Shown one piece after another: positions 33,989 to 42,276 of a stretch of DNA of 64,000 bases (its first letter is position 1; each line of letters starts with the position of its first letter). The position numbers and the translations under genes were made by a program. This DNA comes from Streptomyces sp. ALI-76-A. Its GTDB lineage: Bacteria > Actinomycetota > Actinomycetes > Streptomycetales > Streptomycetaceae. The DNA lies in NCBI RefSeq assembly GCF_030287445.1, contig NZ_JASVWB010000002.1, positions 2,046,001-2,110,000 on the forward strand, in the 5' to 3' direction. Below the pieces are notes generated by a model that had not been told where the DNA came from, did not search any database, and saw nothing but the letters and a program-made list of their open reading frames with translations.

Positions 33989-34570
33989 ATGGGAAAGACC
34001 TACGAGCGCATCGACGGCAGGCTGCGGACGTTCATCGAGGCGCAGCCCCTCTTCTTCACCGCGTCCGCCCCACTGTCGGGCGACGGCACGGTCAACCTCT
34101 CCCCCAAGGGCCTCCGGGGCTCGTTCGTGATCCTCGACGAACTCACCGTGGCCTACCTCGACTTCGCCGGCTCCAGCGCGGAGACGATCGCGCACCTGCG
34201 GGAGAACGGCCGGATCACCCTCATGTGGTGCGCCTTCCAGGGCCCGCCGAACATCGTGCGCGTGCACGGCCGCGGCGAACCGGTCTTCCGGGACGACCCG
34301 CGCTTCGCCGGCCTGCTCGCCCGCTTCCCCGACATCGACGCGACCGCGCACGGACTGCGCGCCGTCATCGTCGTCCGGGCCGAACTCATCCGCGACTCCT
34401 GCGGGTTCGCGGTGCCCCGCATGGCGTACGAGTCGGACCGCGAGCTGCACGCCCAGCGCTTCGCCCGGGAGGACGACGCCTCGCTCAGCGAGTACTTCGC
34501 CAAGAAGGACCACATCGCCACCAGCATGGACGGATTGCCGGGACTCCCGCTGCCCCTGGGTCCGATCTAG
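33989..34570 (+). CDS. Pyridoxamine-5'-phosphate-oxidase-like FMN-binding protein
   Basis: A 193-residue split-barrel flavoprotein of the PNPOx-like superfamily. Typical blocks are FFTASAPLSGDGTVNLSPKG near residue 22, followed by VAYLDFAGSSAETIAHLRENGRITLMWC and PNIVRVHGRGEPV, which form the flavin- or F420-binding barrel. The specific reaction cannot be told; relatives include FMN- or F420-dependent reductases and haem-degrading proteins. The stop codon TAG (34568-34570) lies within the terminal CTAG of the palindromic element, so the last residues GPI may differ from the ancestral end. Start supported by the leaderless promoter. Confidence 0.85.
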   Translation: MGKTYERIDGRLRTFIEAQPLFFTASAPLSGDGTVNLSPKGLRGSFVILDELTVAYLDFAGSSAETIAHLRENGRITLMWCAFQGPPNIVRVHGRGEPVFRDDPRFAGLLARFPDIDATAHGLRAVIVVRAELIRDSCGFAVPRMAYESDRELHAQRFAREDDASLSEYFAKKDHIATSMDGLPGLPLPLGPI

Positions 34571-34735
34571 TGCCGCGGCAGGCAACGTCTGCCCGTCAAG
34601 GAGCGGCGTCCGGTGCGTGCTCTCGGCGTGCCGGCCGCAAGCCCTCGTACTGCATGTACTTGGGCTTTCGGCCGGTGCGGCGAGAGGGCGTGCCGGGCGT
34701 CACGACGGGGCGAACGTCGCCTGCCACGGCACTAG
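34567..34735. mobile_element. Palindromic MITE-like element, copy 1 (169 bp)
   Basis: Begins CTAGTGCCGCGGCAGGCAAC and ends GTCGCCTGCCACGGCACTAG. The two halves are near reverse complements over their whole length (about 80-base arms around a short centre near 34655), with CTAG at both ends. A second copy of identical length and about 160 matching bases is at 56957. No transposase gene is present. The ORFs that cross it are by-products of the palindrome. Confidence 0.8.
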
Positions 34736-35108
34736 CGTCGTCCGTTCGGCCCGGCACCTCGGGGTGAAGCCGCTGTCGGCGTCCGACTTCGGCAACGGCG
34801 GCGGGGCCCGGCTCAGCGAGGGGCTGCGGAAGAAGCTCACCGAGAGCCGTCCGCTGGGGTTCTCCATCCTGCGCGAGGCCGAGGCGAACGGCAGCGGGCG
34901 GCTGACGGGGGTCGGCGGGCGCGTCGTCGCCGAGGTGTTCCACCGCGCGAGGGAGGGGAGCCGGCACTCCATCGTCCGCGACCCGTTCTGGCGGCCCTTC
35001 CTGAGCCCGGTCGCGGAGCGGAACGCCAAGGACGTGTTCGAGATGACCGACCTGATGCCGTACGCCTTCGAGGGCCGCGCGGACCTGCTCAACCCGCTGG
35101 ACGAGTGA
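34736..35108 (+). pseudogene. C-terminal remnant of an animal-type haem peroxidase-like protein
   Basis: Right after the mobile element an open frame without its own start encodes about 124 residues: GFSILREAEANGSGRLTGVG, then GRVVAEVFHRAREG and RDPFWRPFLSPV, ending at TGA 35108. The EAE...G..L..VGGRVVAEV pattern resembles the end of actinobacterial animal-haem-peroxidase-like proteins. The catalytic N-terminal part is missing; upstream is the MITE and then an unrelated gene. I read it as the stump of a gene cut by insertion and deletion. The family call is from memory of the pattern and is tentative. Confidence 0.55.
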
Positions 35109-35262
35109 GTGTCGGCCCGGTGGTGGGTCGGTGAGCGCTGGGCCGGCGAGCGCGGGGTGCGGGCGCGGTGACGGTCCGGCCGACGGCGACGGCGTCCCGG
35201 GGACGAACCCGAACGGATCGGCCCGGCTGCCGTCGCCGCCGTCCCGTCCTACGGTCGATGCC

Positions 35263-35970
35263 ATGCGCCCCGCCGCCGTCGCCGCCCTGCTGTCCGCGTC
35301 CCTGCTCACCCTCGGCACCGCCCCCGGCGGCGGACCGGCACCGCCGCCACTGCCCGCGCGGATGGCGGACACCGGGGGCGGCGGCCAGCTGCTCACCGCG
35401 GTGGCCCCGCGGGCCGGCGCCACGTCGGGCACGGTGACGTGGTGGGACCGGCGGGACGGCCGGTGGACGAAGTCCGGTTCGGCGCCGGCCCGCTTCGGGG
35501 CGAAGGGTCTCGTCGAGGGCACCTCGCGCCGGCAGGGCACGAACACGACGCCGACGGGGCTGTACGACCTGCCGTACGCCTTCGGCGTCGAGGCGGCGCC
35601 GCGCGGGACGACGTACCCGTACCGGGCGGTGCGGAAGGCCTCCTGGTGGTGCCAGGACAACGCCTCGCGGTCCTACAACCGGTGGGTGGAGCCGCGTCCC
35701 GCGGACTGCCGGGCGAGCCGGTCGGAGCGGTTGCTGTCCTACCGGACGCAGTACGCGTACGCGATGGTCGTCGGGTTCAACTACGCCGAGCCGGTGCGGG
35801 GGCGCGGCGCGGGCATCTTCCTGCATGTCCACGGGCGGGGCGCGACGGCCGGCTGCGTGTCGGTGTCCGCGGCGGCGATGCGGCGGATCCTCGGGTGGGC
35901 CGAGCCCGGGCGCAGACCGCACCTGGCCATCGGGACCGTGAGCGGACGTACGGCGATCACGCGGTACTGA
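35263..35970 (+). CDS. Secreted L,D-transpeptidase-like (YkuD) protein
   Basis: A 235-residue exported protein with a signal peptide (AAVAALLSASLLTLGTAPGGG). The C-terminal domain has IFLHVHGRGATAGCVSVS near residue 190, the HxxxGxxSxGC pattern of YkuD enzymes with Ala-Gly-Cys in place of Ser-x-Gly-Cys spacing, so the catalytic His, Gly and Cys are present. This group crosslinks peptidoglycan through 3-3 bonds or trims it; many Streptomyces members are of unknown function. TACGGT lies seven bases before the ATG, so the mRNA may be leaderless. A longer frame from 35131 is rejected. Confidence 0.82.
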   Translation: MRPAAVAALLSASLLTLGTAPGGGPAPPPLPARMADTGGGGQLLTAVAPRAGATSGTVTWWDRRDGRWTKSGSAPARFGAKGLVEGTSRRQGTNTTPTGLYDLPYAFGVEAAPRGTTYPYRAVRKASWWCQDNASRSYNRWVEPRPADCRASRSERLLSYRTQYAYAMVVGFNYAEPVRGRGAGIFLHVHGRGATAGCVSVSAAAMRRILGWAEPGRRPHLAIGTVSGRTAITRY

Positions 35971-36116
35971 GCCGGACCGCTGACCCGGGGGCGTGTTACC
36001 GCCGGTCACTCACGTGTGCACCGGACTCGGCGGGCGGCTGAACACACGGGCGTCGCGGCACGTATCTGTGGGCCAAGGGACCACGCCACCCCCCTTGCCC
36101 CGCTCCCGGAGGAACC

Positions 36117-37499
36117 GTGACCACGACGCTCGCAGGCGGCCGCGCCGCCCGCCGCCAGACGATGCGCCGCATCCGCCCGCGCCGCTCACCGGCGACCCTG
36201 CTGCTGCTCGCCGTGTGGGCGGGCGCGGCCGGCGTGTTGTGGCTGTGGTGGGCCAACACCCCCGCGATCAGCGACAACAACGGCAGGATCCTCAACGCGG
36301 GCCGGATCACGGGCCTGCTGGCCGGCTATCTGATGGCGCTCGTGGTGCTCCAGATGGCCCGGGTGCCGGCGCTGGAGCGCCGGGTGGGCTCCGACCGGGT
36401 GGCGCGCTGGCACGCGATGAGCGGCCGGTACACGCTCTGCCTGACCGTCGCGCACGTCTTCCTGATCATGTGGGGTTACGCCCTCCAGGCCGGCAAGGGC
36501 CTCGGCGACATCGTCCAGCAGACCATGGACTCCATCAACCAGCTGCCCGACATGGGCAAGGCCGCCATCGGCACCGGCCTGCTGTTCGTCATCGGGCTGA
36601 TGTCGATCGGCCCGGTCCGCCGCCTGATCCCGTACGACACCTGGTACCACGTGCACCTGCTGACGTACGCGGCGGTGTTCCTGACGTTCTGGCACCAGCT
36701 CACCACCGGCAACGAGTTCGCCGTCGAGCCGGCCGCCAAGACGGTCTGGTACGGGCTGTACGGCACGGTGACGGCGCTGGTGATCTGGTACCGGATCCTC
36801 ACCCCGATCCGGCTGAACCTGCGGCACCGGATGCGTGTCGAGGCGGTCATCGAGGAGACGCCGGGCATCGTGTCGGTGCTGATCGGCGGGCGGAAGCTGC
36901 ACCGGATGGGCGCGGAGGCGGGCCAGTTCTTCCGCTGGCGGTTCCTGGCCCCGGGCATGCGGTTCAGCTCGCACCCGTACTCGCTGTCGGCGGCGCCGCG
37001 CCCCGACATGCTGCGGATCACGGTGAAGGCGATCGGCGACCACAGTGAGCGGCTGCGCGAGCTGACGCCCGGCACCCGGGTGTGGGCCGAGGGCCCCTAC
37101 GGCGCGCTGACCGCCGCCCGCCGCAGCCGCGGCAAGGTGCTCCTGGTCGCGGGCGGTGTCGGCATCACCCCGATGCGGGCCCTGTTCGAGACGCTGCCCG
37201 GCGCGGCCGGCGACATCACCCTGCTCTACCGGGCCAACAGCACCCAGGACCTGGCGCTGTGGGACGAGCTGGCCACGATCGCCGACGAGCGCGGGGCCCG
37301 GCTGATGTACGCGGTCAACAGCCCGGACGGGGAACGCCCCGACATCTCGGCGGAGCGGCTGCGGCAGAAGCTGCCGGACATCGACGACCACGACGTGTTC
37401 CTGTGCGGGCCGCCCGGGTTCGCGCAGTCCGTGTACGAAGCACTGCGCGGCGCGGGTGTGCCCGCCCGCCGCATCCATCACGAGTCGTTCGAGATGTGA
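36117..37499 (+). CDS. Ferric-reductase-like membrane flavocytochrome with FAD/NAD domain
   Basis: A 460-residue membrane electron-transfer protein. Residues about 20-240 form a ferric-reductase-like transmembrane domain of six helices with paired histidines (RWHAMSGRY, TVAHVFLIMWG, YHVHLLTYAAVFLTFWHQL) suited to bind haem b. The C-terminal half is a ferredoxin-reductase module: FAD-binding FSSHPYSLSAAP near residue 285 and NAD(P)-binding VLLVAGGVGITPMRALFE, ending with FLCGPPGFAQSVYEAL. It should oxidise NAD(P)H inside and pass electrons across the membrane. GTG start at 36117 behind CGGAGGA. It heads an operon with the triple FMN-bind protein and ApbE, which would be the electron acceptor and its flavin loader. 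Confidence 0.9.
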   Translation: MTTTLAGGRAARRQTMRRIRPRRSPATLLLLAVWAGAAGVLWLWWANTPAISDNNGRILNAGRITGLLAGYLMALVVLQMARVPALERRVGSDRVARWHAMSGRYTLCLTVAHVFLIMWGYALQAGKGLGDIVQQTMDSINQLPDMGKAAIGTGLLFVIGLMSIGPVRRLIPYDTWYHVHLLTYAAVFLTFWHQLTTGNEFAVEPAAKTVWYGLYGTVTALVIWYRILTPIRLNLRHRMRVEAVIEETPGIVSVLIGGRKLHRMGAEAGQFFRWRFLAPGMRFSSHPYSLSAAPRPDMLRITVKAIGDHSERLRELTPGTRVWAEGPYGALTAARRSRGKVLLVAGGVGITPMRALFETLPGAAGDITLLYRANSTQDLALWDELATIADERGARLMYAVNSPDGERPDISAERLRQKLPDIDDHDVFLCGPPGFAQSVYEALRGAGVPARRIHHESFEM

Positions 37500-37528
37500 G
37501 CGACGGGATTTCAGGAGCTGTTGAAGCG

Positions 37529-38611
37529 ATGAGGAAGAGTCACCCCGTCCGACGTGTCGTTCTGGCGACCGCCGCCACCGTGTCCGGTGTCGTGCTGCTG
37601 CTGACGTTGAAGCCGTCGTCCGACCCGGCCGCGGCCGCGGGCGGCGCGGCGTCCCCGCCGGCGGCAGGACAGGAGTCGGCCCAGGGCGGCGCCCAGGCCA
37701 CCGCGTCCGGCACGTTCACCGGGGACGCGGCCAAGACCCAGTACGGTGCCGTCCAGGTCCGCATCTCGGTCAGCGCCAACAAGATCACCAAGGCTGAGAC
37801 CGTGCAGGCGCCCAAGGGCGGCCAGAGCGACCAGATCACCGCCAACGCCGTCCCCAGGCTCAACCAGGCGGTGGTCGCCACGCAGAGCCCGGACATCGAC
37901 GCGGTGTCCGGCGCCACCTACACCAGCACCGGCTACAAGCAGTCCCTCCAGTCGGCCATCGACAAGGCGAACGCCGCGGCCGGCGCCGGGTCGTCCCAGG
38001 ACTCGGGCAGCGCCCAGGCCAGGACCGTCACCGGGGACGCGGCGCAGACCCAGTACGGGGCCGTCCAGGTCCGGATCACGGTCGCGGGCGGCAAGATCAC
38101 CAAGGCCGAGACCGTCCAGGCGCCCAAGGGCGGCCAGAGCGACCAGATCACCGCCAACGCCGTCCCCAAGCTCAACCAGGCGGCCGTCGCCGCCGGCACC
38201 GCCGACATCGACGCGGTCTCCGGCGCCACCTACACCAGCGCCGGTTACAAGAAGTCCCTCCAGTCGGCGCTGGACCAGGTGGACGCGGCTCCGTCCGAGG
38301 GCGCCGGCCAGGACCAGGGCTCGGACCCCGCTCCGGCGTCCAAGACCGTCACCGGGGACGCGGCGCAGACCCAGTACGGGGCCGTCCAGGTCCGGATCAC
38401 GGTCGCGGGCGGCAAGATCACCAAGGCCGAGACCGTCCAGGCGCCCAAGGGCGGCCAGAGCGACCAGATCACCGCCAACGCCGTCCCCAAGCTCAACCAG
38501 GCGGCCGTCGCCGCCGGCACCGCCGACATCGACGCGGTCTCCGGCGCCACCTACACCAGCACCGGCTACAAGCAGTCCCTCCAGTCGGCGCTGGACCAGG
38601 CCGGTGGCTGA
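37529..38611 (+). CDS. Exported protein with three tandem FMN-bind domains
   Basis: A 360-residue protein with a basic start and one hydrophobic segment (VVLATAATVSGVVLLLTL, residues 9-26) that anchors or exports it. Three near-identical FMN-bind domains follow at about 60-146, 168-254 and 274-359. Each contains DAAxTQYGAVQVRI and AETVQAPKGGQSDQITANAVP, and ends with SGATYTS, whose Thr is the residue flavinylated by ApbE (S/T-GAT). Domains 2 and 3 are almost identical in DNA. Linkers are Ser/Gln/Gly rich. It should carry up to three covalent FMN groups outside the membrane, accepting electrons from the preceding flavocytochrome. The last bases overlap the apbE start. Confidence 0.92.
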   Translation: MRKSHPVRRVVLATAATVSGVVLLLTLKPSSDPAAAAGGAASPPAAGQESAQGGAQATASGTFTGDAAKTQYGAVQVRISVSANKITKAETVQAPKGGQSDQITANAVPRLNQAVVATQSPDIDAVSGATYTSTGYKQSLQSAIDKANAAAGAGSSQDSGSAQARTVTGDAAQTQYGAVQVRITVAGGKITKAETVQAPKGGQSDQITANAVPKLNQAAVAAGTADIDAVSGATYTSAGYKKSLQSALDQVDAAPSEGAGQDQGSDPAPASKTVTGDAAQTQYGAVQVRITVAGGKITKAETVQAPKGGQSDQITANAVPKLNQAAVAAGTADIDAVSGATYTSTGYKQSLQSALDQAGG

Positions 38612-39407
38612 CACGGTGGCCGAATCGGCACAGGCTCCCACCGCGGTACGTCATGCGGAGGAGGTCATGGGGACGGTCTTCTCCTTCGACGTCCGCGGCG
38701 GGGATCCCGATGCCGTGCGCACCGCGCTGCGGGAGGCGGTCGCCGGGCTGCACCGGGTGAACGAGGTGTTCACCACCTACCGCGACGACAGTCAGGTGTC
38801 CCGGCTGGCCCGGGGCGAGCTGACCGTCGAGGAGTGCGACCCGCTGGTCGCCGAGGTGCTCGGGCTGGGCGCCGAGGCGGAGCGGGCGAGCGACGGCTGG
38901 TTCAGCATGCGTTACGAGGGCCGCCTCGACCCGACCGGCATCGTCAAGGGCTGGGCGGCGGAGCGGGCGGCACGGCGGATGGCCGAGGCCGCCGGAGTGA
39001 GCGGCGTCAGCGTCAACGGCGGCGGCGACGTACAGCTGCTGGGCGTACCCGGATCGGCCAGGCCCTGGCGGGTCGGCGTCTCGGACCCGTTGCGCCCGGG
39101 CGGACTGGCGGCGGTGATCTCGGCGGCGGGCGCGGCCGAACTGGCCGTCGCCACCTCCGGTACGGCCGAACGCGGCACTCACATCGTCGACCCTCGCACG
39201 GGCCGCTCCGCGGTGACCGACCTGGTCGCGGTGACCGTCGTGGCACCGCAGCTGACCTGGGCGGACTGTTGGGCCACGGCGGCGTTCGCGATGGGCTCGC
39301 GGCAGGCCCTCGGCTGGCTGGAGTCCCTGCCGGACGTGGAGGCCCTGCTGATCACGGCGGGCGACGAGGTGCGGTGCACGGGGGGCCTGGCAGCCCGCCT
39401 CGGGTGA
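38604..39407 (+). CDS. apbE: FAD:protein FMN transferase (ApbE)
   Basis: Transfers FMN from FAD to Thr of the SGAT motif in FMN-bind proteins. The 267 residues carry EEVMGTVFSF near 23, DPTGIVKGWAAERA near 112, GVSVNGGGDVQLLG near 134 and ATSGTAERGTHIVDPRTG near 184, with the Mg-binding Asp/Thr cluster toward the end (WADCWATAAF). The gene overlaps the FMN-bind gene by eight bases if the GTG at 38604 is used; GTG 38616 has a better ribosome site (GGTGG) and is an equally good start. No signal peptide is clear, so the enzyme may act inside or be exported with help. Target protein is encoded directly upstream. Confidence 0.93.
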   Translation: MADTVAESAQAPTAVRHAEEVMGTVFSFDVRGGDPDAVRTALREAVAGLHRVNEVFTTYRDDSQVSRLARGELTVEECDPLVAEVLGLGAEAERASDGWFSMRYEGRLDPTGIVKGWAAERAARRMAEAAGVSGVSVNGGGDVQLLGVPGSARPWRVGVSDPLRPGGLAAVISAAGAAELAVATSGTAERGTHIVDPRTGRSAVTDLVAVTVVAPQLTWADCWATAAFAMGSRQALGWLESLPDVEALLITAGDEVRCTGGLAARLG

Positions 39408-39624
39408 GTCGAGGCCGGTGAGGGGCGGGGGAACCGCACAGGCGGCCGACACCGGCGGCCCGTGCCCCCGCCTCGGGTAAGTGAAGGCCCAGGACGGACA
39501 CGGGGCACCGCACAGGCGGCCGACACCGGCGGCCCGTGCCCCCGCCTCGGGTAAGTGAAGATCCAGGACGGACACGGGGCACCGCACAGGCGGCCGACAC
39601 CGGCGGCCCGTGCCCCCGCCTCCC
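39394..39624. repeat. Three 74-bp tandem repeats between apbE and argR
   Basis: Unit boundaries at 39394, 39467, 39541 and a partial fourth at 39615. Each unit starts with CCCGCCTCGGGT, the last codons of apbE, and contains GGGGCAC...GTGCCCC around GGCCGACACCGGCGGCC, a strong hairpin. The second and third units are nearly identical. The array sits between convergent genes and probably acts as a triple bidirectional terminator. Confidence 0.9.
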
Positions 39625-40164
39625 TCAGTGCCCGTTCTGCGCCGACCGCAGCAGATGGTCCGCCAGCGCCTGCCCCCCGGCCGGATCCCGGCTGATCAGC
39701 AACAGTGTGTCGTCGCCGGCGATCGTCCCCAGGATGTCGTGCAGTTCCGCCTGGTCGATCGCCGAGGCCAGGAACTGGGCCGCCCCCGGGGGCGTCCGCA
39801 GGACCACCAGGTTCGCCGAGGCCTCCGCGGAGATCAGCAGCTCCGCGGACAGCCGCCGCATCCGCTCCTCCTTCGCCGACCCGCCCAGCGGCACCCGGGG
39901 GGTGCGGAAACCGCCCTCGCTCGGCACCGCGTAGATCAGGTCGCCGTCGGTGTTGCGGATCTTCACCGCGTTCAGCTCGTCCAGGTCCCGGGAGAGCGTC
40001 GCCTGGGTGACGCTCAGCCCGTCGTCCGCGAGGAGCCTGGCCAACTGGCTCTGGCTGCGCACCGGTTGCCGGTTGAGGATGTCCACGATCCGGCGGTGCC
40101 GCGCGGTGCGGGTCTGCGGCACGGCAGGCCCGGCGGTCTGCTCGTGCTCCTGCGCCTGGCTCAT
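39625..40164 (-). CDS. argR: Arginine repressor ArgR
   Basis: Arginine-sensing hexameric repressor of the arg genes, 179 residues. The N-terminal winged helix (about 20-85) includes [20 protein letters not shown] and [17 protein letters not shown], where SR-D-L is the family signature. The C-terminal domain has the arginine-binding and oligomerisation block [18 protein letters not shown]. The N-terminal 18 residues are a Gln/Glu-rich extension. Last gene of argCJBDR, 19 bases after argD, so the repressor is made from the operon it controls. Confidence 0.97.
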   Translation of the reverse strand: MSQAQEHEQTAGPAVPQTRTARHRRIVDILNRQPVRSQSQLARLLADDGLSVTQATLSRDLDELNAVKIRNTDGDLIYAVPSEGGFRTPRVPLGGSAKEERMRRLSAELLISAEASANLVVLRTPPGAAQFLASAIDQAELHDILGTIAGDDTLLLISRDPAGGQALADHLLRSAQNGH

Positions 40165-40183
40165 CGTCGTCCCATTCCCCGGA

Positions 40184-41371
40184 TCATCCGTCCCCCTTGG
40201 CCACGTCCAGGATGCCGGGCAGCGCCTGGAGCAGCGCGTCCACCTCGCCGTCGCGGAGGTTCAGCGGCGGCATGAGCCGTACGACCTCGGGGGCGGGCGC
40301 GTTCACCAGGAAACCGGCGTCCTGAGCCGCCTGCTGCACCTTCGGCGCGAGCGGCTCGGTGAGCACGATACCCAGGAGGAGGCCGGCACCCCGGACGTGG
40401 TCGATCAGCGGGTGGCCCAGCGCCTCGACACCGTCGCGCAGCTTCTCGCTCTGGCGCTTCACGTTCTGCAGCAGCCCCTCGGCCTCGATGGTGTCGAGGA
40501 CGGCGAGCCCGGCGGCGCAGGCGACCGGGTTGCCGCCGAAGGTCGTGCCGTGGTGGCCCGGTCCGAGCAGTTCCGCGGCCCGGCCGAAGGCGATGGTGGC
40601 GCCGAGCGGCAGCCCGCCGCCGAGTCCCTTGGCCAGGGTGACGACGTCCGGCAGGACGCCCTCGTGGGCCTGGTACTCGAACCAGTGCCCGGTCCGGCCG
40701 ACCCCGGTCTGCACCTCGTCCAGCACCAGCAGCGAGCCGGTCGCCGCCGTGATGGCCCGGGCCGCCTTGAGGTAGCCGGCCGGGGGCACCACGACCCCGT
40801 TCTCGCCCTGGACCGGCTCGATGATCACGAGCGCGGTGTCCTCGGTGACCGCGGCGGCCAGCGCCTGCGGGTCGCCGTACGGCACGTGGGTCACGTCACC
40901 GGGCAGCGGCAGGAAGGGATCCCGCTTGCCGGGCTGGCCGGTCAGGGCCAGGGCACCCATGGTCCGGCCGTGGAAGCCGCCGTCGGTGGCGACCATGTGG
41001 CCCCGCCCGGTCAGCCGGCCGATCTTGAACGCGCCCTCGTTGGCCTCGGCCCCCGAGTTGCAGAAGTACACCTTGCCGTCGCGGCCGAAGTGCTGGAGGA
41101 GCCGTTCGGCGAGCGCGACGGGCGGCTCGGCGACGAACAGGTTGGAGACGTGCCCGAGGGAGGCGATCTGCCTGCTGACGGCCTCGACGACCGCCGGGTG
41201 GGCGTGGCCGAGCGCGTTGACGGCGATACCGCCGACGAAGTCGAGGTACTGCTTGCCGTCGGCGTCCCACAGCCTGGTGCCCTCACCGCGCACGAGGGGC
41301 AGCCGCGGCGTGCCGTAGTTGTTCATCAGCGCGCCCTGCCACCGCTGGGTGAGCTCGGCGTTGCGGGTCAT
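40184..41371 (-). CDS. argD: Acetylornithine aminotransferase
   Basis: PLP-dependent class III aminotransferase, 395 residues, which converts N-acetylglutamate semialdehyde to N-acetylornithine. Landmarks are [30 protein letters not shown] with the PLP phosphate contacts, [30 protein letters not shown] with the ring-nitrogen Asp, and the Schiff-base lysine in [15 protein letters not shown]. The start ATG overlaps the argB stop in ATGA, so it is coupled to argB. Confidence 0.97.
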   Translation of the reverse strand: MTRNAELTQRWQGALMNNYGTPRLPLVRGEGTRLWDADGKQYLDFVGGIAVNALGHAHPAVVEAVSRQIASLGHVSNLFVAEPPVALAERLLQHFGRDGKVYFCNSGAEANEGAFKIGRLTGRGHMVATDGGFHGRTMGALALTGQPGKRDPFLPLPGDVTHVPYGDPQALAAAVTEDTALVIIEPVQGENGVVVPPAGYLKAARAITAATGSLLVLDEVQTGVGRTGHWFEYQAHEGVLPDVVTLAKGLGGGLPLGATIAFGRAAELLGPGHHGTTFGGNPVACAAGLAVLDTIEAEGLLQNVKRQSEKLRDGVEALGHPLIDHVRGAGLLLGIVLTEPLAPKVQQAAQDAGFLVNAPAPEVVRLMPPLNLRDGEVDALLQALPGILDVAKGDG

Positions 41372-42276
41372 GAGTCCCCCTCGTCGGTCGTGTCCGGCAC
41401 GACCATCGTGCCGATGCCCTCGTCGGTGAAGATCTCCAGCAGGATCGAGTGCTGGACCCGGCCGTCGATGACGCGGGCGGTGGTGACGCCGTTGCGCACG
41501 GCGTGCAGACACCCCTCCATCTTCGGCACCATGCCGGAGCTGAGGTCCGGCAGCAGCTTCTCCAGCTGGGACGCGGTGAGGCGGCTGATCACCTCGTCGC
41601 TGTGGGGCCAGTCCTCGTAGAGTCCCTCGACGTCCGTGAGGACCATGAGGGTCTCGGCACCCAGCGCGGCAGCGAGTGCCGCAGCCGCCGTATCAGCATT
41701 GACGTTGTAGACATGGTGGTCGTCCTGGCTCCGGGCGATCGAGGAGATGACCGGGATGCGGCCGTCCGCCAGCAGCGCCTCGATCGCGCCCGTGTCGATG
41801 TCGGTGATCTCGCCCACCCGCCCGATGTCGACCAGTTCCCCGTCGATCTCGGGCTGGTGCTTGACGGCGGTGAGGGTGTGGGCGTCCTCGCCGGTCAGCC
41901 CGACGGCCAGCGGCCCGTGCTGGTTGAGCAGTCCGACCAGCTCGCGCTGGACCTGCCCGGCCAGCACCATCCGGACGACGTCCATGGCGTCCTCGGTGGT
42001 GACGCGCAGGCCCGCCTTGAACTCGCTGACGATGCCGTGCTTGTCGAGGGCGGCGCTGATCTGCGGGCCGCCGCCGTGCACGACGACGGGCTTGAGGCCG
42101 GCGTGGTGCAGGAAGACGACGTCCTGGGCGAACGCGGCCTTGAGACCCTCGTCGATCATGGCGTTGCCGCCGAACTTGATGACGACGGTCTTGCCGTTGT
42201 GCCTCACCAGCCAGGGCAGCGCCTCGATGAGGATCTGCGCCTTGGGGAGCGCGGTGTGCTTGCGGGTGGTGCTCAT
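41368..42276 (-). CDS. argB: Acetylglutamate kinase
   Basis: Phosphorylates N-acetylglutamate, usually the arginine-inhibited step. 302 residues of the amino-acid-kinase fold: [10 protein letters not shown] near 32, [11 protein letters not shown] near 63, [17 protein letters not shown] near 190 and [12 protein letters not shown]. The N-terminal helix before the kinase core ([18 protein letters not shown]) is the part that builds the ring hexamer in arginine-sensitive enzymes, so feedback inhibition is likely. Starts at ATG overlapping the argJ stop by four bases (ATGA). Confidence 0.97.
   Translation of the reverse strand: MSTTRKHTALPKAQILIEALPWLVRHNGKTVVIKFGGNAMIDEGLKAAFAQDVVFLHHAGLKPVVVHGGGPQISAALDKHGIVSEFKAGLRVTTEDAMDVVRMVLAGQVQRELVGLLNQHGPLAVGLTGEDAHTLTAVKHQPEIDGELVDIGRVGEITDIDTGAIEALLADGRIPVISSIARSQDDHHVYNVNADTAAAALAAALGAETLMVLTDVEGLYEDWPHSDEVISRLTASQLEKLLPDLSSGMVPKMEGCLHAVRNGVTTARVIDGRVQHSILLEIFTDEGIGTMVVPDTTDEGDS

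Noticed and set aside
34617..35108. A 163-residue protein starting inside the mobile element
   Set aside because: The first 40 residues are the reading of the palindrome; the same peptide-like strings appear from copy 2 and from the opposite strand, so they are not a gene product.
39394..39624. CRISPR-like 74-bp repeats
   Set aside because: Units are contiguous, contain the end of apbE and form terminator hairpins; there are no spacers.
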